This document shows, piece by piece, positions 1 through 10,210 of a DNA stretch of 64,000 bases. A model generated the notes under the pieces. It was not told the DNA's origin. It saw only the letters and a program-made list of their open reading frames with translations, and ran no database searches. A program made the position numbers and the translations under genes. The stretch spans positions 1 through 64,000 of the forward strand of contig CAAELE010000022.1 of NCBI GenBank assembly GCA_900756765.1, given 5' to 3'. This DNA comes from an uncultured Collinsella sp. GTDB taxonomy: Bacteria; Actinomycetota; Coriobacteriia; Coriobacteriales; Coriobacteriaceae. Each line of letters begins with the position of its first letter. Position 1 is the first letter of the stretch.

Positions 1-324
1 GAAAAGGAATTTCTCGGGGCCGCCTCTCGGCGGCCTTGCGAAAAACAAATCCAAGTTAGACCATTTCAAATGGTTCGATGTCTGCCCGGATGCGACACAA
101 CTGGTGTGTCCATCCTCGCAGTATCCGGTTCTCAAGGTGCACGCTTTGCGGCTGATCCGGTCTCACCGGGCCGCGCGGCAAGGAGATATACTGCCAGACC
201 GGAGGGCCCCCGGGGGCGGGAATCTGGGCGTACACATTTCCTACACATATTAAAACCCTGCTTACGTTTGCCAGCCGTTCTCTACCGCTCACCGAGGGCC
301 TCTTTATAGTGAAGCGTCATATGG
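1..324 (-). other. Non-coding left edge, possible rRNA-operon leader
   Basis: No convincing gene is seen here. A GC-rich hairpin at 18-35 (GGCCGCC, loop TCTC, GGCGGCC) and a short palindrome near 61-76 are visible. Read on the minus strand, the segment around 120-150 gives CACCTTGAGAACCGGATAC, which resembles the TTGAGAAC-type box found in actinobacterial rRNA leaders and 16S-23S spacers. An rRNA operon may therefore start just beyond position 1; assemblies also often break at rRNA operons. This rests on motif resemblance only and no mature rRNA sequence is in the window. Confidence 0.3.
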
Positions 325-1725
325 CTAAAGCTGATAGGCTCCCTTTGCCAAAGCGCAGCCGGCATCGAGCAACTCATCGCGTTCCTCCACCGAGAACCCC
401 TCGGCGTATACGCGAACCACCGGTTCGGTCCCGCTGGGGCGGATCAGCAGCCAGGTGTCATCCTCGAATGCCAAGCGTAAACCATCCATATGGCTTACAG
501 CCTGCGGCGCCTTGCCGCAAATCGATTTAGGATTCATGCCAGGAAGCAACGTTCGCAGCGATTCGGCGTCTTCGGCCTCAAGGCGCAAATCGCGACGCCC
601 ATAGCTCGTCTTACCAAAACTGGCCTCGAGCTGATCGACCAAAACGCCCAAGGGCGCGCCCGTCTTTGCCATAAGCTCACACAGAATCAGACAAGCAAGG
701 ATTCCATCACGCTCGGGCATATGCGCGGCGATGCCGATACCGCCGGCCTCCTCGCCTCCCATGAGGACGCCGCCCTTCTTCATCTCTGCAGCTATATATT
801 TGAAACCGACCGGTTTAACGGTCACACGGCAGCCAAGTGCCTCAGCAATGCGGCGCACGAGCGTCGAGCACGAGAGATTGACGACGACACGCCCCTCCAA
901 ATTGCGGAATTGAACGAGGTCGCCCAAAACAAGCGCCATGATTTGATGCGGATGGATATATCTACCGCGTTCGTCGACCGCGCCGATACGGTCGGCATCG
1001 CCGTCGGTCACCAGGCCCGCGCACGCCCCGTCCTCGACAACCGCACGCTCGCAAGCGTCCACCCACGGCTCAACAGGGTCGGGGCAAATGTCCTCTTGAT
1101 CGGACGACTGTCCGGCATGAATCTCGTGCACCTCGACGCCTAGCTCCCGCAGCAGGTCGGCAAGATATCCCTGGGCCGCGCCGCCCATGGGGTCAACTAC
1201 CACACGCAGGTGAGCGGCTCGAATGGCCTCGGCATCGACAAACGATGCCACCGCCTGCATATAGTCAGGAATAATATCCGCGGTGCGATAGCGTTCCTCG
1301 ATCCCCATCGGCTCGGGGGCCATGGTCTCTTCGAGTTCCTCGATGACATCCTGATTGGCCGTCGAGCCATCTCCCATGCGTAATTTAAGGCACAGATACC
1401 CCTGCGGATGATGGGACCCCGTCACCATGAGCGCACCGCAGGCCTCGCCGTCATACGCCGCCGCCCACGTAAGGGCGGGGGTCGGGACAGGCCGAGATGC
1501 GAGCACTGCGTCCAATCCGTGAGCCGCAAGCACGCCTGCCGCAAGCTCGGCGAACTCGCGCGCCTGCGGCCGGGTGTCGAACCCTATATATACTGTTTTG
1601 CCGGGATTGATCTTTTGCCACAACTCGCCGACGGCATCGGCAATGCGGGCAACGTTGTCGGCGGTAAAGTCGTCGTCGACGCGGGCGCGCCAACCGTCAG
1701 TTCCAAAATGAATTATCGCGCACAC
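325..1725 (-). CDS. Phosphoglucomutase/phosphomannomutase family protein
   Basis: Alpha-D-phosphohexomutase of about 466 residues, expected to interconvert hexose 1- and 6-phosphates for glycogen, sugar-nucleotide or wall precursor supply. The N-terminus has the family start IHFGTDGWRA. The phosphoserine loop reads VTGSHHP instead of the usual TASHNP, but the serine is kept. The Mg-binding DGDADR, the sugar-binding GGEEAGG and the C-terminal phosphate-binding RPSGTEPVVRVYAE are all present in order. The GTG at 1725 is chosen because GAGGTG lies just upstream and the family motif begins five residues in; the longer open frame has no family similarity. Substrate (glucose, mannose or glucosamine phosphate) cannot be decided from sequence alone. 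Confidence 0.85.
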   Translation of the reverse strand: MCAIIHFGTDGWRARVDDDFTADNVARIADAVGELWQKINPGKTVYIGFDTRPQAREFAELAAGVLAAHGLDAVLASRPVPTPALTWAAAYDGEACGALMVTGSHHPQGYLCLKLRMGDGSTANQDVIEELEETMAPEPMGIEERYRTADIIPDYMQAVASFVDAEAIRAAHLRVVVDPMGGAAQGYLADLLRELGVEVHEIHAGQSSDQEDICPDPVEPWVDACERAVVEDGACAGLVTDGDADRIGAVDERGRYIHPHQIMALVLGDLVQFRNLEGRVVVNLSCSTLVRRIAEALGCRVTVKPVGFKYIAAEMKKGGVLMGGEEAGGIGIAAHMPERDGILACLILCELMAKTGAPLGVLVDQLEASFGKTSYGRRDLRLEAEDAESLRTLLPGMNPKSICGKAPQAVSHMDGLRLAFEDDTWLLIRPSGTEPVVRVYAEGFSVEERDELLDAGCALAKGAYQL

Positions 1726-1849
1726 GCGCAGACACCTCACAGTGTTTGGATCATGATACGCATGGGGTATACCCGCAACGCTCGCCCAGCAACCTGCCAA
1801 AACCGGCATTCACCATTTGGGCAAATGCTACCGACGATGTGCAAGCAAT

Positions 1850-1880
1850 AAAAAAAACCGCCCCGTATGGAGCGGTTTCG
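1850..1880 (-). terminator. Rho-independent terminator of the homocysteine methyltransferase transcript
   Basis: On the minus strand AACCGCTCC, a short loop and GGGGCGGTT are followed by a run of eight T. It starts a few bases after the stop codon at 1885. Confidence 0.75.
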
Positions 1881-1884
1881 ACCT

Positions 1885-2736
1885 TTATATATCGAGCGCC
1901 TCGGCCATCGCCGCCGTGGTGATCGCCGTGGTTCCACAGCAACTGCCCACCATTGCGGCACCGGCATGCCTCCATTCGATGCAAGCGCGCGCGAAGGCTT
2001 CGGGGTTCTCGCGCCACACAGGGCCATCCTGAGTTTGAACCGGATCGCCCACGTTGGGGCGTACCGTGACGGGCGTAGTCGCCGATGCAACCATCCTGGG
2101 CACCGCCACGTTCGCGGCCGCAAGTGAACAGCAGTTAACCCCAACCGAGTTTGCGCCGTGTTTTTCGGCGTACAAAACGGCAGCCTCGATGTTGAGGCCA
2201 TCGCCTAGCAGATCGCCTTTATCGTCAACGACAAAACTCACCAAAACAGGCATGCCGTCGGCGGCATCCTGGGCGCCTGCAAGCATGGGCTGCAAATTAC
2301 GGATAGACGTCACCGTCTCGATCAGCAGACCGTCAACACCAGCATTGAGCAGGGCGTATGCCTGCTCTCGCGAAATGCCTCGGATTTCTCGATACTCGGC
2401 AGAGTCTTCGGCAAACCACTCAATGCCGATTGGGCCCATCGAGCCCAGCAGCAGCTGAGGGTGCGCCTGGCGCGCATCGTCGACGGCACTGCGATTGACC
2501 TCAGCCACGGACGGCGTAATCTGATCTTGCCTGAGGGCATAGCTTGATGCCTGAAAGGTATTGGTAATGAGCACCTGCGCACCGGCGGCGACATACAGGC
2601 GATGGATACGAGAAACAGTCTGCGGCTCGGCAAGATTCCAAAACGCCGGTGGGATGTCGGCGGCGTCGTATTCACTCATCAGCACGCTGCCCATGGGGCC
2701 CTGCGTCAACAGGGTCTCGCTCGACATGCGGCGCAT
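1885..2736 (-). CDS. Homocysteine S-methyltransferase family protein
   Basis: A (beta/alpha)8 barrel protein of about 283 residues in the zinc-dependent homocysteine S-methyltransferase family (MmuM/BHMT type), predicted to make methionine from homocysteine with a methyl donor such as S-methylmethionine. The barrel start LLTQGPMGS and the zinc ligands in GVNCC and GSCCGT near the C-terminus are present. ATG at 2736 is preferred because GAGGAA lies 4-9 bases upstream; an in-frame ATG at 2778 would add 14 residues but has only a distant ribosome site. It follows the DtxR-type regulator closely on the same strand, so the two may be co-transcribed. The donor substrate is not known. Confidence 0.8.
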   Translation of the reverse strand: MRRMSSETLLTQGPMGSVLMSEYDAADIPPAFWNLAEPQTVSRIHRLYVAAGAQVLITNTFQASSYALRQDQITPSVAEVNRSAVDDARQAHPQLLLGSMGPIGIEWFAEDSAEYREIRGISREQAYALLNAGVDGLLIETVTSIRNLQPMLAGAQDAADGMPVLVSFVVDDKGDLLGDGLNIEAAVLYAEKHGANSVGVNCCSLAAANVAVPRMVASATTPVTVRPNVGDPVQTQDGPVWRENPEAFARACIEWRHAGAAMVGSCCGTTAITTAAMAEALDI

Positions 2737-2790
2737 AAGTTCCTCGCCGCCGGGGCGGTTGTAATAACTCGTATCCATATATGTGTTTCG

Positions 2791-3213
2791 CTATTCCTCG
2801 ACGCTGATTCCCTGTTTTTCGAGATAGGCGAGCCAGCGGCTCATCGTGTCCTCGGAAAGCGCATGCTCCATCATGCACGCCTCGGAATCGGCCCGCTCAA
2901 AATCGACGCCGAGCTCCTGGACCAAAAACGTGCGGATAAGGCGATGACGGTACCAGATAGCCGTGCCGACCTCGCGACCACGGTCGGTCAGGATGACCTT
3001 GCCGTAATGCGATTGCTCGACAAGCTCGGACGCCTTAAGCGCTGAAACTGCCTTATTGACCGATGCCTTGGAGACACCAAGACGCTGCGCGATGTCGACC
3101 GATCGCACGCCACTGGTCTCCCCTTCTTCGCTTTCGATGCGAACCATGCACTCCAAGTAGTCTTCGTTAGCCACTGTTAGATGCAGCTCGCGCGAGCTAT
3201 TTGTCGTATCCAT
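2791..3213 (-). CDS. DtxR/MntR-family metal-dependent transcriptional regulator
   Basis: A 140-residue protein with an N-terminal winged helix (about residues 10-75; recognition region VSKASVNKAVSALK) followed by a helical metal-binding and dimerisation domain rich in Glu, His and Cys (ACMMEHALSEDTMSRW). This matches DtxR/MntR iron- or manganese-responsive repressors lacking the C-terminal SH3 domain. It starts with ATG after GGAAGG and is divergent from pepT. The next gene, a zinc-dependent methyltransferase, starts about 55-70 bp downstream. Which metal it senses and which operators it binds are not visible. Confidence 0.8.
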   Translation of the reverse strand: MDTTNSSRELHLTVANEDYLECMVRIESEEGETSGVRSVDIAQRLGVSKASVNKAVSALKASELVEQSHYGKVILTDRGREVGTAIWYRHRLIRTFLVQELGVDFERADSEACMMEHALSEDTMSRWLAYLEKQGISVEE

Positions 3214-3333
3214 GACCTTCCGTCCCTTCTGCGTTCAAAGGCTGATTCTACCCCATCCAAGCGTCGCGGTATGCCGTGGCACACCGTGCTAGAGTTCTTG
3301 TTGCACACGACGACCAAGATTGGAGCGGTCCTT

Positions 3334-4581
3334 ATGGAAAACAACACCACGAACCCCGACGTCCTTGAGCGCTTTTTGCGCTACGTCCAAATCAACACGC
3401 AATCCGAGGATGCAAACTGCGACCAGGTGCCTTCGAGTACCGTTCAGTTTGACCTTGCCAACATCCTGGCCGAGGAGCTGCGCGAGCTTGGCGCGGCCGA
3501 TGCCCATGTGACCGAGCATGCCTACGTCTGCGCGCATATTCCTGCGAGCGCGGGCGCGGAGGGCAAGCCCGCCCTGGGCCTGATCGCACACCTCGACACC
3601 ACCGAGGTTGCGCCGGGCGCCGGCGTGAAGCCGCACATTGTGCACTACGAAGGCGGCGACCTGGTCTGCGGTACTGTTGACGGCAAGCCCGTGGCAATGA
3701 GCACCGCCAAGCTTCCCGCCCTGAACGACCTTGTGAGTGAGGACTTGGTCTGCAGCGACGGCACCACACTGCTGGGTGCCGACGACAAGGCCGGCGTCGC
3801 CGAGATCATGGCGCTTGTCGCGCGTATCGCTCAGGACCCCTCGCTGCCCCACCCCGCACTCGGCATTTGTTTTTGCCCGGACGAGGAGATCGGTCACGGC
3901 GCCGAGCTGTTGGACATCGAGGCCTTTGGCTGCAAGTACGCCTACACGGTCGACGGCGGCCCCATCGGCGAGCTGGAGTGGGAGTGCTTTAACGCCGCCG
4001 AGGCAACCGTTCGCTTTGAGGGCCAATCCATCCATCCCGGTGACGCCAAGGGCCGCATGGTCAACGCGGGCAATCTGTTCTGCGACTTTAACGCGCTGCT
4101 CCCTTATGCGCAGCGCCCGGAATACACCGAGGGCTACGAGGGCTTCTATCATCTTGAGGGGGTGTCTGCAACCGTCGACCACGCTACGGCGCGCTATATC
4201 GTTCGCGACCACGACGCAGCTAAGTTCCAGCAGAAGCTCGATCTGATTGATTCCGCCGCCGCCATGCTCAACCAGCGTTTGGGCGAGGAGCGCGTGACCG
4301 TGGAGATTAAGCAGCAGTACCGCAACATGGCCGAGATCGTGTGCGATTACCCCGAGCTGATCGACGCCGCCAAGGAAGCCTACCGTGCTTGCGACGTTGA
4401 GCCTCAGGTGCTGCCGATTCGCGGTGGTACCGACGGTGCGCAGCTGTCGTTCCGCGGTCTGCCCTGCCCCAACCTTTCCACGGGCGGCTACTGCTACCAC
4501 GGCGTCAACGAGTTTGTCCCGGTCAGCTCGCTCGTCAAGATGACCGACGTCCTCCAGGAACTCGTCGCCCGCTTCGCATAA
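3334..4581 (+). CDS. pepT: Peptidase T (tripeptide aminopeptidase)
   Basis: A 415-residue M20-family zinc peptidase that removes N-terminal residues from tripeptides in the cytoplasm. Metal and catalytic motifs appear in the expected order: LIAHLDTTEVAPG, LGADDKAGVAEI, the catalytic PDEEIG, YTVDGGPIGELE and the C-terminal RGGTDGAQLS and YHGVNEFVP. Length matches the family. The ATG at 3334 is preceded by GGAG and starts the typical N-terminus (DVLERFLRYVQINTQS); upstream in-frame codons have no family similarity. It is monocistronic, ending at a strong terminator, and divergent from the DtxR-type gene. Confidence 0.95.
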   Translation: MENNTTNPDVLERFLRYVQINTQSEDANCDQVPSSTVQFDLANILAEELRELGAADAHVTEHAYVCAHIPASAGAEGKPALGLIAHLDTTEVAPGAGVKPHIVHYEGGDLVCGTVDGKPVAMSTAKLPALNDLVSEDLVCSDGTTLLGADDKAGVAEIMALVARIAQDPSLPHPALGICFCPDEEIGHGAELLDIEAFGCKYAYTVDGGPIGELEWECFNAAEATVRFEGQSIHPGDAKGRMVNAGNLFCDFNALLPYAQRPEYTEGYEGFYHLEGVSATVDHATARYIVRDHDAAKFQQKLDLIDSAAAMLNQRLGEERVTVEIKQQYRNMAEIVCDYPELIDAAKEAYRACDVEPQVLPIRGGTDGAQLSFRGLPCPNLSTGGYCYHGVNEFVPVSSLVKMTDVLQELVARFA

Positions 4582-4605
4582 GGAACTAGAACAATTTAGG
4601 TAAGC

Positions 4606-4645
4606 AAAACCGCCCCGTCCTCTACAGAGAACGGGGCGGTTTTTG
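4606..4645. terminator. Terminator after pepT
   Basis: AAAACCGCCCCGT, a short loop and ACGGGGCGGTTTTT form a perfect 12-bp stem. The A-run and T-run on opposite sides make it usable from both strands, fitting the convergent gene ends here. Confidence 0.9.
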
Positions 4646-4670
4646 ATACAAGGGGAGTAGTCAACATCGC

Positions 4671-4832
4671 AGGTTGAGCCAACGTCAGCGAGCGACGTCC
4701 AAGGCGAACAAGTTGGCATGAAAAAGGCAGGGCATTGACCTTCTGGTCATGCCCTGCCTTTTGAATGACAAATTGTCGCCTTGGGCGGCGCGCAGCGTCG
4801 AGCCGTTACGGCGTTTGGTAAAACGCCGTAAC
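4671..4832 (-). repeat. Structured intergenic element, copy A (162 bp)
   Basis: First of three related elements; see also 20263-20422 and 23541-23701. On the plus strand it opens with AGGTTGAGC, then CGTCAGCGAGCG. A long imperfect stem follows (GTCCAAGGCGA with TCGCCTTGGGC), an inner stem TTGGCAT/ATGACAA, and a top hairpin GGCAGGGCAT-TGACC-TTCT-GGTCATGCCCTGCC with one bulged T. After CGCAGCGTCGAG comes a separate 12-bp hairpin GTTACGGCGTTT-GGTA-AAACGCCGTAAC. That hairpin ends one base before the stop codon of the LCP gene, so on the minus strand the element is the start of its 3' untranslated region. There is no T-run and no open frame of interest. Confidence 0.8.
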
Positions 4833-6062
4833 TTAGTAGTTGGCTTCGTAGCCGTTGCCGTCGCCGGTGGGCTCTTCGTAGTAGTCCGAATCGCTCGAAT
4901 CGCCTGAGTCATCGGAATCGTCAGAGCTGACCGATGAGGTTGCGGTACCGTTTGCGTAGTCGTCAGACGTGTTGTTGTTCAGGTCGCCGATCGTAGAGCT
5001 GGAACCATCGGACATACCCATGGTATTGGGACCCTTGGGATCCTTGCCGGCGTCGACGCGCGCCATCATTTCCTTAAGCTGGTCCTCGTAGACAAAGACG
5101 TAGCTCACGCCATCAATCATGGTGCTGTCATCGGCATACGAAGGCAGGTTAGCCGAGTAGATGCCATTGACGTCCATGCCGCGCATGGCATTGACCGTAG
5201 ACACGATATCCTGGACGCTCATATCGGTTACGAGCATGTCGGACAGCGAATTGACGAGGTCGAAGACCTTGGTGGCATCGAAGTTGTTGAGGATCTGGTT
5301 GGCGAGGGCGCCGAGTACCTGACGCTGATGGCGCATGCGCGTGTAGTCGCCATCGGCATAGATGTAGCGGCAGCGGGCGTAGGTAAGGGCGGTCGCGCCA
5401 TCCATGTGCTGCTGACCGGCAGTAATCTTAATGTCGAGGTGCTCGGGGTCGTCGACATCATCGGTTGCGTTAATGTCGATACCGCCAACCGAATCGATGA
5501 GCGACTGCATACCGTCGAAGCTGACCTCGGCATAGTGGGAAATCTGAACACCGCACAGCTCGTTGACCGCCTGGACCATGGCTTCGGCGCCGCCGTAGGT
5601 ATGGCAGGCGTTGATCTTCATGGTCGAGCCCTTGTACACGACCTTGGTGTCGCGCGGAATGGAGATGAGCGTCGCCTGCTTTTGCGTGGGGTCGATGCGT
5701 GCCAGGATAATCGAGTCGGCACGATACGTATCCTCGCCCGGGCGACCATCGGTACCAAGGAGCAGCACGTAGAACGGGTCTTTTGCCTCGTCGGTATCGA
5801 CCAGAATCTGGCGCAGGTTGTCGGTAATGACATTGGAATCGCCGAGCTTGCCCATAATGGTGGCAAACCACAGGCCGGCGGCAGTCGTTGCGCTCAGCAG
5901 CACACCGAGCACGGCAATAAGCGCGACGCGGCGAACCGTATGGCCGCGACGGCGCTGACGGGCGCGCTCGGAATAGCGGGCGACGTTATCACGGCTATAG
6001 ATCTTGGCCTGTGCGCCGGTCGAAGGTCTTCGGGATTCCGCAAGGGGCTTTTTCTTAAACAT
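4833..6062 (-). CDS. LytR-CpsA-Psr (LCP) family wall-polymer ligase
   Basis: A 409-residue membrane-anchored LCP protein, a family that transfers lipid-linked glycopolymers such as teichoic acids or capsule to peptidoglycan outside the membrane. A basic cytoplasmic N-terminus (about 45 residues) precedes one membrane helix (VALIAVLGVLLSATTAAGLW). The LCP domain follows, with LLLGTDGR, the RADSIILARID strand, ISIPRDTKV and ALTYARCRY containing conserved Arg/Asp residues. The last 60 residues are a low-complexity Ser/Asp/Asn tail (SSDDSDDSGDSSDSD), unusual but likely a disordered extracellular extension. ATG at 6062 is chosen over an in-frame TTG six bases earlier on ribosome-site spacing. It begins 12 bp after murA, suggesting one envelope operon. 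Confidence 0.9.
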   Translation of the reverse strand: MFKKKPLAESRRPSTGAQAKIYSRDNVARYSERARQRRRGHTVRRVALIAVLGVLLSATTAAGLWFATIMGKLGDSNVITDNLRQILVDTDEAKDPFYVLLLGTDGRPGEDTYRADSIILARIDPTQKQATLISIPRDTKVVYKGSTMKINACHTYGGAEAMVQAVNELCGVQISHYAEVSFDGMQSLIDSVGGIDINATDDVDDPEHLDIKITAGQQHMDGATALTYARCRYIYADGDYTRMRHQRQVLGALANQILNNFDATKVFDLVNSLSDMLVTDMSVQDIVSTVNAMRGMDVNGIYSANLPSYADDSTMIDGVSYVFVYEDQLKEMMARVDAGKDPKGPNTMGMSDGSSSTIGDLNNNTSDDYANGTATSSVSSDDSDDSGDSSDSDYYEEPTGDGNGYEANY

Positions 6063-6074
6063 AGGCAACCTGCA

Positions 6075-7358
6075 TTAGTAGATGACGGGATCGGGGACAG
6101 TGGCGTGCTCGACGTGAGCGCCAAGCGCCTGCAGCTTTTCGACAAACTGCTCATAGCCGCGCTTGATGTGATGGATCGCCGATACCTCAGTCGTGCCATC
6201 GGCGATCAGACCGGCGACAACGAGAGCTGCGCCGCCGCGCAAATCGGGCGAGGTAACCTGCGCACCCGAGAAACCCTTGACGCCGTGAATCATGGCATGG
6301 TGGCTCTCGATACGAATGTCGGCACCCATGCGCACCAGCTCAGAGGCAAACATAAAGCGATTCTCGAAGATGTTTTCGGTAATAACGGAACTGCCGTCGG
6401 CAAGGGCGGAGAGCACCATAATCTGCGCCTGCATGTCGGTCGGGAAACCGGGGAACGGAAGCGTCTGGATGTCGACCGGCTTGATACGCTCGGCACGGTT
6501 CACGTGAACGCCGTCGTCGGTACGCTCGCAATCGATGCCCATGAGCTCCATCTTCTTGAGCACCATGCCCAGATGGATGGGGCAAAAACCCGTGACGTCG
6601 ACACCGCGATCGTCGGCCATCAGCGCACCGGCGACGATAAAGGTACCGGCCTCGATGCGGTCGCCCACCACGCGATGGGTAACAGGATGGAGCTCTTCCA
6701 CGCCTTCGATAGTCACGACGGGAGTGCCGGCGCCAACAATCTTGGCGCCCATCTCGTTGAGCATGTTAGCGAGATCGACGATCTCGGGCTCGCGTGCGGC
6801 ATTGTCGATAACCGTGGTACCCTGCGCGCGCACGGATGCCATGATGAGGTTCTCGGTCGCACCGACGCTGGCAAACTCGAGCGTGACGGTGGTGCCGCGC
6901 AGGCCCTGAGGCGCATTGGCGTTGATATAGCCGTGGGCGGTATCGAACTCAACGCCCAAGGCCTCAAGACCCAAGATATGCATATCGATCTTGCGAGCGC
7001 CCAGGTTGCAGCCGCCGGGCATGGCGATCTTGGCGCGATGGAAACGGCCCAGCAGTGGTCCCATCACGGCAGTGGAAGCGCGCATCTTGGCAACGAGCTC
7101 GTAGGGCGCCTCCCAAGAATCGACCTGGGAGGTATCGATCTCGAGCGTGTGCTCGTCGAGAACATCGATCGTGGCGCCCATACCCTTGAGCACCTTGCCC
7201 ATCACGTGGACATCGGAAATATCAGGCACGTTCTGCAGCGTCGTCTTGCCCGGCGCCAGAAGCGTTGCCGCCATGAGTTTGAGCGCGGAGTTCTTGGCGC
7301 CCGAAACAGGCACGGAACCTCCGATGGCGTGGCCACCCTCAACGCGGATAATATCCAA
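6075..7358 (-). CDS. murA: UDP-N-acetylglucosamine 1-carboxyvinyltransferase
   Basis: MurA, 427 residues, catalyses the first committed step of peptidoglycan synthesis: transfer of enolpyruvate from PEP to UDP-GlcNAc in the cytoplasm. The start GGHAIGGSVPVSGAKNSALK and the catalytic cysteine loop MPGGCNLGARKIDMH are present (the common form is PGGCAIGARPVDLH), so fosfomycin-type targeting by Cys is expected to be intact. The start is a TTG at 7358 with AAAGGG upstream. A strong terminator lies only about 15-50 bp before this start, between atpC and murA, so murA is either reached by read-through or has its own promoter. It is followed by the LCP ligase gene. Confidence 0.96.
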   Translation of the reverse strand: MDIIRVEGGHAIGGSVPVSGAKNSALKLMAATLLAPGKTTLQNVPDISDVHVMGKVLKGMGATIDVLDEHTLEIDTSQVDSWEAPYELVAKMRASTAVMGPLLGRFHRAKIAMPGGCNLGARKIDMHILGLEALGVEFDTAHGYINANAPQGLRGTTVTLEFASVGATENLIMASVRAQGTTVIDNAAREPEIVDLANMLNEMGAKIVGAGTPVVTIEGVEELHPVTHRVVGDRIEAGTFIVAGALMADDRGVDVTGFCPIHLGMVLKKMELMGIDCERTDDGVHVNRAERIKPVDIQTLPFPGFPTDMQAQIMVLSALADGSSVITENIFENRFMFASELVRMGADIRIESHHAMIHGVKGFSGAQVTSPDLRGGAALVVAGLIADGTTEVSAIHHIKRGYEQFVEKLQALGAHVEHATVPDPVIY

Positions 7359-7371
7359 GGTCTACCCTTTC

Positions 7372-7409
7372 AAAAAGCATGCCCGGGGTGGCTGGGCCAT
7401 CCCGGGCAT
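7372..7409 (-). terminator. Terminator between atpC and murA
   Basis: On the minus strand ATGCCCGGG, an inner paired loop (GATGGCC / CCACC) and CCCGGGCAT are followed by GCTTTTTG. It lies downstream of atpC and ends only about 13 bases before the TTG start of murA. Confidence 0.8.
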
Positions 7410-7446
7410 GATGTGTTCGCAAATGGTCGAACGCTAAAACGTTTGA

Positions 7447-7839
7447 CTATTGGGCAAGCTTGAGCTTACACCATGCGATTTCATTATAGAGGTAGGCGCG
7501 GCGTGCATCATCCTCCGACAAATTACCCAGCTTCTCTTCAAAACCTTGAATATCAGCTTTAACCTTATCGGCGTCGACGGTCGCCAAATCGCAAGCGCGC
7601 TCGGCGAGGACGGTCACGACATCGTCCGCAACCTGGGCATAGCCGCCGGCCACGGCAAACGTGTGGTCGACAGTGCCCATGGCCTTATCGGAAACGCGAA
7701 CGTAACCGCGGTCGATTGTGCAGATTTCGCTGGAGTGAGCAGGCAGAACGCCAAACTCACCATCCGTGGACGGAATCGACACAAACGCAGCGTCGCCCTC
7801 ATAGGCGCAGCTCACGGGGCACACGATGCGGATACGCAT
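7447..7839 (-). CDS. atpC: ATP synthase F1 subunit epsilon
   Basis: The 130-residue epsilon subunit of F1, part of the central stalk and a regulator of ATP hydrolysis. The N-terminal beta sandwich has the typical DGEFGVLPAHSSEI motif, and the C-terminal two-helix part (about residues 90-130) ends in a Lys/Leu-rich helix. It is the last gene of the atp operon, three bases after atpD, and is followed by a terminator at 7372-7409. Confidence 0.93.
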   Translation of the reverse strand: MRIRIVCPVSCAYEGDAAFVSIPSTDGEFGVLPAHSSEICTIDRGYVRVSDKAMGTVDHTFAVAGGYAQVADDVVTVLAERACDLATVDADKVKADIQGFEEKLGNLSEDDARRAYLYNEIAWCKLKLAQ

Positions 7840-7842
7840 AAC

Positions 7843-9296
<1,454 letters not shown>

Positions 9297-9297
<1 letters not shown>

Positions 9298-10205
9298 TAC
9301 TGTTCCTCCAATGCTGAGGCTCCGCCGACGATCTCGTTGATCTCGGTCGTGATCGAAGCCTGGCGCACGCGACTATACGTGCGGGTAAGGGTCGAGATGA
9401 TCGCGGTGGCGTTTTCCGTCGCGGAGTGCATGGCCTTGCGGCGTGCACCCTGCTCGGCAGCCGCCGAATCGATCAGGGCCTGGTAGATGACCGTCAGGAT
9501 ATAAGACGGCACAAGCTTGCCGAGAACATGCTCAGGAGAGGGCACGAACTCGAACGTGGACGAGATGCGCTTAGGGGCGTCGGTCTCGTTCTTACGCGGA
9601 CCGTGGGCCATAGCGATCATCTCGGGGTCGAGCGGCAACAGATGCTCGACGCGAAGCTCCTGATCCACGCGGTTCTTGGCGTGGTGGTAGACAAGCTCGA
9701 CACGGTCAAGCTCACCGGCACGATACGCATCGCAGATATGAGAGGAAATCATGCGGGCCTGATTGAAATCGGGCTCAGAGGAGTTGCCCTCAAAGTGCAT
9801 GACAACGTTTGCGCGGTCACAGAAATACGTGGCCGGCTTACGCCCGCACGCGATGATCTCGCACTCGATGCCGTCGTTCGCCCAAGAAGCGGCGAGCTTT
9901 TCGGCCGTGCGCTCCACCGTCGTATTGAAACCGCCGGCAAGGCCGCGGTCCGAGGCAATAACGACAATCAGGCCATGCTTGACGCTCTCATGCTTCTGCA
10001 GCATGGGATCGGTGCCCGAACAGGAGGCGTCGCCGGCGACCGTCAACATGACGTCGGTCAGCGCCTCCTTATAGGGCTCGGCCTGCTTGGAGCGATCGAG
10101 GGCACGACGGATCTTGGCCGTAGAGACCATCTCCATCGTGCGCGTGATCTGCTTGGTCGTGGTAACCGAGGAGATTCGCTTCTTAATGTCGCGAAGGTTG
10201 GCCAT
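9297..10205 (-). CDS. atpG: ATP synthase F1 subunit gamma
   Basis: The gamma rotor shaft of F1, 302 residues. It has the N-terminal helix LRDIKKRISSVTTTKQITRT, the SDRGLAGGFN motif and the C-terminal helix ASITTEINEIVGGASAL, both diagnostic. It lies between atpA and atpD in the standard order, overlapping atpD by one base. Length is normal and nothing is missing. Confidence 0.96.
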
Positions 10206-10210
10206 GGGGC

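Noticed and set aside
1..60. SRP RNA, RNase P RNA or tmRNA at the left edge
   Set aside because: None of the conserved cores (SRP GGAAGG loop, RNase P GAGGAAAGTCCGGGC, tmRNA tag or tRNA-like ends) is present on either strand.
5328..7463. Very long plus-strand frame (over 700 codons) across the LCP and murA genes
   Set aside because: Antisense to two clear genes; long open antisense frames are expected in high-GC DNA.
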